Made by a program: the position numbers and the translations under genes. A stretch of DNA of 18,053 bases from Bacteroidales bacterium (lineage in GTDB: Bacteria > Bacteroidota > Bacteroidia > Bacteroidales > VadinHA17): positions 1 through 18,053 of the forward strand of contig JAFGXK010000215.1 of the NCBI GenBank assembly GCA_016936695.1, given 5' to 3'. The notes under the pieces are model-generated. The model searched no databases. It was given only the letters and a program-made list of their open reading frames with translations, and had not been told where the DNA came from. Each line of letters starts with the position of its first letter. Position 1 is the first letter of the stretch. Of the stretch, positions 1 to 5,658 are shown piece after piece.

Positions 1-494
1 ATCTGCTTTATTACATTACGGACAAACTGTTCCTGGGCTCTTGAAAGGCTTCCTGTCTGCCAGAGCAAACTTGCCTTTTCAAGAAGGGGATGGAGGTACA
101 TGATAAAGGCATCTTCGATCCCGTGTTTATGGACGAACGGTTCAAGGACCCCTCTGAACTCGTGTTCATTGAACCTGATAGCTGACATCAGGACGGTTCC
201 CGATCTGAAGCTGTTTTCCTTTTTTTCATCCAGGCTGCTTACAGCCATCACTCTGGCGGTAAGCTCATCTTCGCTCAGCGTTGCTATTTTGGATATCTTC
301 AGGCCATTCCTGTTCAGATAGGCCACATTGAGGATCTTCTTCAGCTCAGTTTCGCTGTAAGTCCTGATATTGGAATCGGTCCTGTCGGGTTCCAGTATCC
401 TGTATCTTTTCTCCCAAATCCTTATGGTATGGGCTTTTATTCCTGAAAAGTTTTCAAGGTCCTTTATCGAGAAAACATTCGTCCCTTCTTCCAT
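1..494 (-). CDS. MerR/CarH-like transcriptional regulator, N-terminal part (cut by left edge)
   Basis: 164 residues are visible from the ATG at 494-492; the C-terminus lies beyond the window. Residues about 8-75 form a MerR winged helix: the segment around residues 17-31 (SGIKAHTIRIWEKRY) is the classic recognition-helix signature of this family. Residues about 95-164 resemble the helical bundle that precedes the cobalamin-binding domain in CarH/LitR proteins. In that bundle the CarH motif W-x9-E-H, which packs over the B12 cofactor, reads W145-x9-E155-Q156, so the usual His is Gln. This may mean altered or absent light/B12 sensing, but the DxHxxG motif that would settle B12 binding is off the edge. 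It is the last visible gene on this strand, 154 nt after the sorting-domain gene. No strong promoter is seen; a short inverted repeat, CAATC-N9-GATTG (546-564), lies upstream and could be an autoregulatory site. Family is confident; ligand is unknown. Confidence 0.85.
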   Translation of the reverse strand, partial: MEEGTNVFSIKDLENFSGIKAHTIRIWEKRYRILEPDRTDSNIRTYSETELKKILNVAYLNRNGLKISKIATLSEDELTARVMAVSSLDEKKENSFRSGTVLMSAIRFNEHEFRGVLEPFVHKHGIEDAFIMYLHPLLEKASLLWQTGSLSRAQEQFVRNVIKQ

Positions 495-606
495 GGCTGT
501 CTCAATAATATGTTTATTTAAAGTGTTTTTACCCCATAATACTAACAATCAAAAAATAAGATTGTTTTCCGGTTCATAAACATTAAGTCTATATATTAAG
601 AGGTAT

Positions 607-628
607 GCGGAATTTTCCCCGTTTCCGC
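607..628 (-). other. Weak hairpin downstream of the sorting-domain gene
   Basis: GCGGAA (607-612) and TTCCGC (623-628) form a 6-bp stem with a 10-nt loop, about 20 nt after the stop codon of the minus-strand gene at 649-1020. There is no T-run after it, so it is not a convincing intrinsic terminator. The rest of the 495-648 spacer holds only A/T-rich sequence upstream of the MerR gene. Confidence 0.25.
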
Positions 629-648
629 TGAATCCGGCTTAAATAATC

Positions 649-1020
649 TTATTCCGGACTCTCAATCATTACCTTCCTGACAATTCTAGTCCCGTCGGCA
701 AATCCAATGGTCACCAGGTACATTCCCCTTGCAGGTTTCTTAAGCATCACTTTGGTTGCAGAAACGGGATTAGTATACCTGACTCTGAAAATATCCTGTC
801 CGATCATATTGGTCACTTTAACTGCTGTCATATCCCTGTCGGCCTTTATCGAAAAGCTGTTGTCTCTGACAGGTACAGGGTAAATTGTGATATTTGTTAC
901 AGGGGCTTCCCTGGTAAAGGCTTTTTGCGGAAAATTTCTGACGACATTAGTGCTATCCTTCTGGGCTTGAAGGGTTAATGGGGTGAACAATATGCAAATA
1001 AAGAGTAGAATTTGCCTCAT
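649..1020 (-). CDS. Small secreted protein consisting mainly of a T9SS type A sorting domain
   Basis: 123 residues if started at the ATG at 1020-1018, which places a clean signal peptide at the N-terminus (MRQ then a hydrophobic stretch ending ...TLQAQ, cleavage near residue 20). A GTG two codons upstream is possible but less likely. About 25 linker residues follow. The rest (about 45-123) matches the type A C-terminal sorting domain of the type IX secretion system: it begins ITIYPVPV (family YPNPV), has the VTNMIGQ strand (family iyd..Gk), the ARGMYLVTI strand (family l..G.Yiv.i) and ends in a basic RIVRKVMIE strand. These domains are normally attached to a large cargo protein; here there is no cargo. 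It lies 35 nt after kdsB on the same strand and may be cotranscribed. The protein should be exported through the Sec and T9SS routes. Its function is unknown; it could be a remnant of a larger protein or a genuine mini-cargo. Confidence 0.8.
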   Translation of the reverse strand: MRQILLFICILFTPLTLQAQKDSTNVVRNFPQKAFTREAPVTNITIYPVPVRDNSFSIKADRDMTAVKVTNMIGQDIFRVRYTNPVSATKVMLKKPARGMYLVTIGFADGTRIVRKVMIESPE

Positions 1021-1055
1021 ACGCACTCTATGCCTGATACGTTTCGAAAACTGGG

Positions 1056-1844
1056 CTAAAGGTAGGCATTTTTATTTTTCTGATCAAAGATTTTTTCTAC
1101 TCTTTCAAGGTCTTCCGGGGTGTCAATTCCCAGGCTTTCCCAGAGGGTAATGGCTGTCCTGATCCTGAATCCGTTTTCGATCCATCTGTTCTGTTCAAGC
1201 GATTCCGCTCTCTCCAGCGGGCTTCCCGGCAATGAGGTAATTTGTTTAAGGACAGCAGTCCTGTAGGCGTACAGGCCTATATGTTTATAATAAGTATGTC
1301 TGGCTGACCATTCGGCAGCAGGAGCATCCCGAAGGAAAGGGATCACCGACCTGCTGAAGTAGATTGCATTTCCCAATAGGTCGAGGACAACCTTCGGATG
1401 GTTTGGGTTGGCCAGATCCTCACCCGGTTCTGCCCTGCGAACCAGGGTGGCAATTTCAACCGAACTATCATCAAAGCACGATGCAAGCAGGGCAATCTGT
1501 TCCGGCCTGATGAATGGTTCATCACCCTGAATATTGACCACAACATCGGGAGTGAAACCTTCGAGACCGGCAATTTTCTCCGCCGCCTCAGCGCATCTGT
1601 CGGTTCCGCTCCTGTGATCCGGCGATGTCATTACCGCCTTGCCTCCAAAGCCGGTGACTGCGTCATGGATCCTCTGGTCATCAGTTGCTACATATACAGT
1701 CGGGAGTGAAAGGGAAGCCTGTTCAAATACTCTCCTGATCATTGGTTTCCCGCCTATCATAACAAGTGGTTTCCCCGGGAACCTTGTAGATGCGTATCTT
1801 GCAGGAATAATGCCTGCGATTCGGATATCTTTTGTTTTCTTCAT
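1056..1844 (-). CDS. kdsB: 3-deoxy-manno-octulosonate cytidylyltransferase (CMP-Kdo synthetase)
   Basis: 262 residues, slightly longer than the roughly 250 usual for the family. The enzyme couples CTP and Kdo to give CMP-Kdo and pyrophosphate, activating Kdo for the LPS inner core in the cytoplasm. The N-terminal nucleotide-binding signature IIPARYASTRFPGKPL (about 13-28) is intact, as are the ATDD segment, the HRSGTDR segment and NIQGDEPFI (about 104-112), which supplies metal and substrate contacts. The end of the protein, with SLEQNRWIENG and GIDTPEDLE, is also typical. It is transcribed divergently from the EBP gene across a 72-nt spacer and is followed by the small sorting-domain gene. 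Identification is very secure. Confidence 0.97.
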   Translation of the reverse strand: MKKTKDIRIAGIIPARYASTRFPGKPLVMIGGKPMIRRVFEQASLSLPTVYVATDDQRIHDAVTGFGGKAVMTSPDHRSGTDRCAEAAEKIAGLEGFTPDVVVNIQGDEPFIRPEQIALLASCFDDSSVEIATLVRRAEPGEDLANPNHPKVVLDLLGNAIYFSRSVIPFLRDAPAAEWSARHTYYKHIGLYAYRTAVLKQITSLPGSPLERAESLEQNRWIENGFRIRTAITLWESLGIDTPEDLERVEKIFDQKNKNAYL

Positions 1845-1880
1845 GTCACGAATTTACGAAAATAGCATTTCCCAATGTTT

Positions 1881-1911
1881 CAAAAATATCTTAAATTCGC
1901 ACAGTGTGAAA
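1881..1911 (-). promoter_or_regulatory. Putative kdsB promoter
   Basis: On the minus strand TATTTTTG (1888-1881) fits the Bacteroidota -7 consensus TAnnTTTG exactly. TTTC (1911-1908) sits 19 nt upstream in place of the -33 TTTG. The predicted start, near 1874, gives a 5' leader of about 30 nt before kdsB. No comparably good element was found on the plus strand for the divergent EBP gene; TAAATTCG at 1892-1899 is a weak candidate with no -33. Confidence 0.5.
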
Positions 1912-1916
1912 CGGAT

Positions 1917-3158
1917 ATGAAAGATATTCAGAGCATAAAGCAACGATTCGGTATAATAGGCAACTATTCAGGGTTGAACAGGGCCTTGGATATAGCTGTA
2001 CAAGTGGCGCCTACCGATCTTTCGGTGCTCATTACAGGCGAAAGCGGGACGGGCAAGGAAGCCTTTCCACAGGTTATCCATACTTACAGCGCCAGAAAAC
2101 ACGGACAGTACATTGCGGTTAACTGCGGAGCTATTCCGGAGGGAACGATCGACTCGGAACTTTTTGGTCATGAAAAAGGCTCATTTACCGGAGCCACAGA
2201 AAGCAGGAAAGGTTATTTTGAAGTTGCCGACGGCGGAACGATCTTCCTTGATGAAGTTGCAGAGCTGCCTCTATCAACTCAGGTCCGGTTACTCAGGGTC
2301 CTCGAGACCGGAGAGTTTATCCGCGTTGGTTCATCGAAGGTTCAGAAGACCAATGTCAGAGTCATTGCCGCCAGTAATGTTGATGTATCAAAAGCAATCG
2401 AGAATGACAGATTCAGGGAGGACCTTTTTTACAGATTGAACACGGTACCAATAAAAATTCCGCCGCTGAGGGAGAGAGGCGAGGACATCTTCCTGCTTTT
2501 CAGGAAGTTTGCTGTCGATTTTGCGGAGAAATACAGGATGCCTTCGATACGTCTGAGCAACGAGGCAAAGAATTTGCTCCTCAGCTATTCGTGGCCGGGC
2601 AATGTCCGCCAGCTCAAGAATATAACGGAACAAATCTCCATCATTGAAAGTGAGAGGGAGATTAGCTACGAGGTACTGCATACTTATCTTCCCGACTATA
2701 CCGGAATCAAGCTTCCGGCTGTAATAAAAAGGGATGAAGACAAATCATTTTCATCTGAGCGGGAGATACTTTACAAGATCCTTTTCGACATGAAGAGCGA
2801 TATGAACGACCTGAAGAATCTTGTTCTGGATCTGATCAAGTCGGGCGATATTGATTTAAGGTTCCATGAGAGCAACTCGGGTGTGATAAAGAATCTGATA
2901 AGAGATACTGGCAGGAGCGATGCAGTGGTAACGGCCGGAGAACCTCAGGATGTTGATTTTACTCATCATTCAAGAACCAATATCCAGGATACCGAAGAAG
3001 TGGTTGAAGAGTCGCTTTCTCTTACCGGCAAGGAGATTGAGATGATCAAGAAGGCTCTGGAGAAATACAACGGAAAGAGAAAGCTTGCAGCACAGGAGCT
3101 TGGGATTTCGGAACGCACTCTATACAGAAAAATCAAGGAATATGAAATTGAAATGTAG
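1917..3158 (+). CDS. Sigma-54 interacting AAA+ regulator without sensory domain, Fis-type HTH
   Basis: 413 residues from the ATG at 1917; the frame stays open to an ATG at 1875, but the extra residues are not family-like. The AAA+ domain starts almost at the N-terminus: Walker A GESGTGKE (41-48), sigma-54 contact loop GSFTGA (88-93, a variant of GAFTGA), Walker B GGTIFLDE (106-113), arginine-finger segment RFREDLFYRL (165-174) and sensor II WPGNVRQL (226-233). Residues about 265-365 are a non-conserved linker with a predicted helical stretch. A Fis-type helix-turn-helix occupies about 372-408 (LAAQELGISERTLYRKI). Such proteins hydrolyse ATP to remodel the closed complex of sigma-54 RNA polymerase. 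With no receiver, GAF or PAS domain it resembles PspF, which is controlled by a partner protein. It overlaps the start of lptE by 17 nt, so it is cotranscribed with envelope genes. Its targets are unknown; see the groES promoter. Confidence 0.93.
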   Translation: MKDIQSIKQRFGIIGNYSGLNRALDIAVQVAPTDLSVLITGESGTGKEAFPQVIHTYSARKHGQYIAVNCGAIPEGTIDSELFGHEKGSFTGATESRKGYFEVADGGTIFLDEVAELPLSTQVRLLRVLETGEFIRVGSSKVQKTNVRVIAASNVDVSKAIENDRFREDLFYRLNTVPIKIPPLRERGEDIFLLFRKFAVDFAEKYRMPSIRLSNEAKNLLLSYSWPGNVRQLKNITEQISIIESEREISYEVLHTYLPDYTGIKLPAVIKRDEDKSFSSEREILYKILFDMKSDMNDLKNLVLDLIKSGDIDLRFHESNSGVIKNLIRDTGRSDAVVTAGEPQDVDFTHHSRTNIQDTEEVVEESLSLTGKEIEMIKKALEKYNGKRKLAAQELGISERTLYRKIKEYEIEM

Positions 3159-3675
3159 GAATAACCCGGGTTGTCCGGCCGGGAAAATCTGGTTGATCAT
3201 CACCGGCCTGGTATTCCTGATGCAGTCGTGTGGCATATATTCCTTTTCAGGTGCAAGCACAGTTGGTTTAAGCACTGTAAGCATTCAGTATTTTCAGAAC
3301 AGGGCAAGTCTTGTACAGCCGGGCTTAAGCCAGACCATTACCGATGAGCTGATTGACAAATGCAAGGCACAGACAAACCTGGCTGTTACAAACGGGCTGG
3401 GCGATGCCAATTTTGAGGGAGAGATCATAGAGTACAATACCAGGCCGCTTACGGTATCAGCCGATGCAACTGCTGCAATGAACCGGTTCACTATTGCAGT
3501 AAGGGTTAAGTTTACCAACGTGGCAGATCCCGAAAAAAGCTTTGAACAGACATTTTCCAGATATGAGGATTACAGCAGCTTGAGCAACCTGAGCGAGGTG
3601 GAAGCCGATCTGTCGGAAAATATCGTCGAAATGCTTGTTGAGGACATCTTCAACGCTGCATTCGTTAACTGGTAA
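3142..3675 (+). CDS. lptE: LptE-family outer membrane lipoprotein (LPS assembly)
   Basis: 177 residues from the ATG at 3142, which overlaps the EBP stop codon region by 17 nt. The N-terminus is a lipoprotein signal: basic residues, a hydrophobic stretch and a lipobox ending at Cys30. The CGIYSFSGAS that follows is the hallmark start of mature Bacteroidota LptE. In other bacteria LptE plugs the LptD barrel and helps insert LPS into the outer leaflet. The mature part is a short alpha/beta domain with no further motif visible by eye. An ATG further upstream at 3085 would bury the signal sequence and overlap the EBP by 74 nt, so it was not chosen. Position in a cluster with secG fits an envelope role. 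Confidence 0.88.
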   Translation: MKLKCRNNPGCPAGKIWLIITGLVFLMQSCGIYSFSGASTVGLSTVSIQYFQNRASLVQPGLSQTITDELIDKCKAQTNLAVTNGLGDANFEGEIIEYNTRPLTVSADATAAMNRFTIAVRVKFTNVADPEKSFEQTFSRYEDYSSLSNLSEVEADLSENIVEMLVEDIFNAAFVNW

Positions 3676-3680
3676 CGTCA

Positions 3681-4727
3681 ATGAATAAAAGCGACTTTTT
3701 GAACCTGTTGGGTGGTAATGCTCCTGTCGACAGACAGGTTCTCGCCGAATTGAGCGAGCTGGTAAGCATATATCCTTTTTTCCAGACCGCTCATCTTCTT
3801 CTGCTGAAAGGGCTTAAGGAGAATTCAGATATCAGGTTTGAAAATCAGCTCAGGAATTCCGCTATCCACATTGCTGACCGGGAGGTGCTTTTCAACCTTC
3901 TCCAGATAGCACCTTCGATGATGGGAGAAGAGTCAGTTTCCGCAGCAGCTAATCAAACCACTTCTGAACAATTCGCTCCTGTCACCGAACCTGAACCAAT
4001 TGCACCGGTTACGGAACCTGAACCAATTGCAACGGTTACGGAACCTGAAGTCTCTCAGGAGGAACCGGACGTTGAAATAGATACCCCAGCTCCGGTATCT
4101 GCTGAAGTCGATCTTGCCCAGACAGTACTTGAATCGGCATTGAACAGCCAGGACTTTATAGAGGAGATAGAGAAGGAATCGATGCCCAGGCTCCAAAAGG
4201 ATCAGCCTGATACCCTGGAGAACCTTCTTGAAAGGACTGTGATCGGAACGATAGATTCAGGGACCGAAGATATTGATTATGACGGGCCCTTGTTCGTGCA
4301 TGTAAAGGTTGAAGAACAGGAAGCTGCAGAGGAGGAGGAAGGAATATTCTATATGGATCCGGGATTTTCCTTTACTCCCGCAGATGAGATTATCGAATCC
4401 GAAAGTGAAATATCTGAAGAGGAGCCTGCCATACCTGACAATGACAATAAAAAGAAGATACAGGCTGATCTTATTGACAGGTTCATTATATCGAACCCGA
4501 GGATTGAACCGAAGAAGGAAAAGCAGGTTGTTCAGAATGAAGATCTTTCAAAACCGTTTACCGAGGAGCAGGGCGTATTTGTCACCGAGACACTGGCTAA
4601 GATCTATCTGACTCAGGGCTATTATTCCAAGGCAATAGATATTTATGAGAAATTATGTTTGAAATTTCCGGAAAAAAGTGATTACTTTGCGGCTCAAATT
4701 GAAAAGATAAGAGAGATCATTAAATAG
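3681..4727 (+). CDS. Conserved Bacteroidota-type protein with acidic repeat region and C-terminal TPR-like helices
   Basis: 348 residues; no enzyme or named family recognised. The N-terminus (about 1-80) is predicted helical, with no signal peptide or membrane segment, so the protein is probably cytoplasmic. Residues about 90-290 are acidic, low-complexity and likely disordered, including a nine-residue repeat (PVTEPEPIA) present two and two-thirds times. The last 45 residues (ETLAKIYLTQGYYSKAIDIYEKL...) look like one tetratricopeptide-type helical hairpin. It starts 5 nt after lptE and ends 7 nt before secG, so it is almost certainly part of the same transcript and may act in envelope biogenesis, for example as an adaptor. 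Function is not assigned. Confidence 0.8.
   Translation: MNKSDFLNLLGGNAPVDRQVLAELSELVSIYPFFQTAHLLLLKGLKENSDIRFENQLRNSAIHIADREVLFNLLQIAPSMMGEESVSAAANQTTSEQFAPVTEPEPIAPVTEPEPIATVTEPEVSQEEPDVEIDTPAPVSAEVDLAQTVLESALNSQDFIEEIEKESMPRLQKDQPDTLENLLERTVIGTIDSGTEDIDYDGPLFVHVKVEEQEAAEEEEGIFYMDPGFSFTPADEIIESESEISEEEPAIPDNDNKKKIQADLIDRFIISNPRIEPKKEKQVVQNEDLSKPFTEEQGVFVTETLAKIYLTQGYYSKAIDIYEKLCLKFPEKSDYFAAQIEKIREIIK
3978..4049 (+). repeat. In-frame 27-bp tandem repeat
   Basis: Two full units (3978-4004 and 4005-4031) and a partial third (4032-4049) encode PVTEPEPIA, PVTEPEPIA and TVTEPE. Units 1 and 2 differ at only three positions, which suggests recent duplication by slippage within the disordered acidic region of the host gene. 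Confidence 0.9.
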
Positions 4728-4734
4728 CGTGTAA

Positions 4735-5103
4735 ATGGGAATATATATTTTTGTTTCGGTCATAATCATCATTGCCTGTGTACTTCAGGTATTGATAGTG
4801 CTGGTTCAGAATTCGAAGGGAGGTGGTCTGGCTGCCAATTTCACTTCTGCCGGGCAGTCGATGGGAATTAGGAAAACTGCCGATTTTCTCGAAAAATCAA
4901 CATGGACGCTTGCTGCTGCCATTCTGATTCTGTGTGTGGTTGCAACAGCTGCAATACCGCGTGGATCGGGTGCAGAACGTTCAAGAATTGAGAATTCCAT
5001 TCAGAATGCTGTTGATCCGAATGCCATACCAACTCTTCCAACCGCAGTTCCAAACGAGCCTTCAACAACTCCTTCGGGCAACCAGCAGCAGCCTGAAAAT
5101 TAG
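4735..5103 (+). CDS. secG: Protein translocase subunit SecG
   Basis: 122 residues. Two membrane segments are evident, about 3-24 and 56-76, joined by the conserved SecG loop LVQNSKGGGLAANF (22-35) with the QSMGIRKTADFLEK segment. SecG joins SecYE in the inner membrane and stimulates SecA-driven export. A Pro/Gln/Asn-rich tail (about 80-122), common in Bacteroidota SecG, follows the second helix. The start lies 7 nt after the preceding gene. A strong intrinsic terminator 21 nt beyond its stop marks the end of the EBP-lptE-secG transcript. Confidence 0.93.
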   Translation: MGIYIFVSVIIIIACVLQVLIVLVQNSKGGGLAANFTSAGQSMGIRKTADFLEKSTWTLAAAILILCVVATAAIPRGSGAERSRIENSIQNAVDPNAIPTLPTAVPNEPSTTPSGNQQQPEN

Positions 5104-5124
5104 TCGGTTTGTAATAAAAATATT

Positions 5125-5165
5125 AAACAAAGTGTCAGTTTGTCATAGACTGACACTTTGTTTTT
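5125..5165 (+). terminator. Intrinsic terminator after secG
   Basis: A perfect 15-bp inverted repeat (5125-5139 with 5149-5163) with a 9-nt loop, running into a T-run (5161-5165). It separates secG from groES. The stem contains TGTCAGT and its complement, the same word that recurs upstream of groES. Confidence 0.9.
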
Positions 5166-5276
5166 ATAGTCAACATATTATTGATAATTAACAAAATAGG
5201 TCAGGATGTCATGGATTGTCAGAGAAATTGTCAGGACATGACCGATAAAATGTCGGCTAAATGCCGGCAGAGTCAG
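5131..5276 (+). repeat. Cluster of TGTCAG-like words, candidate enhancer sites for an EBP
   Basis: TGTCA occurs on the plus strand at 5134, 5141, 5207, 5217 and 5229, and on the minus strand at 5151-5155. Near matches are GGTCAG (5199), TGTCGG (5251), TGCCGG (5262) and AGTCAG (5271). From 5199 on, the copies begin 8-12 bp apart apart from a gap filled by an inverted copy (ATGACC, about 5239), so they fall on roughly one face of the helix. ATTGTCAG is repeated exactly at 5215 and 5227. TGTCGGC (5251-5257) pairs with GCCGGCA (5263-5269) as a dyad. The cluster ends about 40 bp upstream of the predicted groES transcription start, a normal range for sigma-54 enhancer sites. Binding by the EBP at 1917-3158 is inference. 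Confidence 0.55.
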
Positions 5277-5287
5277 TAAAAACCTGT

Positions 5288-5304
5288 TTGGCATAAATTT
5301 CGCT
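5288..5304 (+). promoter_or_regulatory. Putative sigma-54 (-24/-12) promoter of groESL
   Basis: TTGGCA at 5288-5293 and TCGCT at 5300-5304 place GG (5290-5291) and GC (5302-5303) exactly 10 nt apart, the invariant spacing of sigma-54 promoters. Against the consensus TTGGCAC-N5-TTGCT the differences are one in the -24 block and one in the -12 block. The predicted start is near 5315, giving a leader of about 37 nt before groES. No TTTG-N19-TAnnTTTG promoter was found between 5170 and 5351. Confidence 0.6.
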
Positions 5305-5351
5305 AAAAAGAGAGTCAGAAATCAAATCATTAACTTTAAAACTAAATAAAC

Positions 5352-5630
5352 ATGGCACAAGTAAAAGGAAAGGTATTGGCTGGAAAGGTTCTTGTAAAAC
5401 CTCATGAAGCTGAAGCAAAAACTGCAAGCGGGATAATCATTCCGGATTCAGCAAAGGAAAAACCTCGTCAGGGCACAGTGGTCATGGTCGGAGCTGCCAA
5501 AAAAGATGAAGAAATGGAGGTTAAGAAGGGGGATGTGGTTCTCTACGGTAAATATTCTGGTCAGGAACTAACCATCGACAATGAGGATTATCTTCTTATA
5601 TCGCAGTCAGACATTCTTTTCATTCAGTAA
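5352..5630 (+). CDS. groES: Co-chaperonin GroES
   Basis: 92 residues, normal length. GroES is the heptameric lid of the GroEL folding chamber in the cytoplasm. Visible hallmarks are the N-terminal strand VLVKPHEAEAKTASGIIIP (about 13-31), containing the mobile loop that docks on GroEL, the central KEKPRQGTVVMVG and VKKGDVVLYGKYSG segments, and the C-terminal DYLLISQSDILFI. It is the first gene of the groESL operon, 28 nt before groEL. The likely promoter is the sigma-54-like element at 5288-5304; no CIRCE inverted repeat, the HrcA operator of many groESL operons, is present upstream. Confidence 0.98.
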   Translation: MAQVKGKVLAGKVLVKPHEAEAKTASGIIIPDSAKEKPRQGTVVMVGAAKKDEEMEVKKGDVVLYGKYSGQELTIDNEDYLLISQSDILFIQ

Positions 5631-5658
5631 ATAACGCAAACCAATAAATTTTAAAAAT

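Noticed and set aside
3085..3141. Upstream start for lptE
   Set aside because: It would add 19 residues encoded within the EBP helix-turn-helix region and bury the lipoprotein signal; the ATG at 3142 gives a normal signal peptide and lipobox.
5104..5351. CIRCE element (HrcA operator) before groES
   Set aside because: No TTAGCACTC-N9-GAGTGCTAA or close variant is present; the inverted repeats seen have different sequence and spacing.
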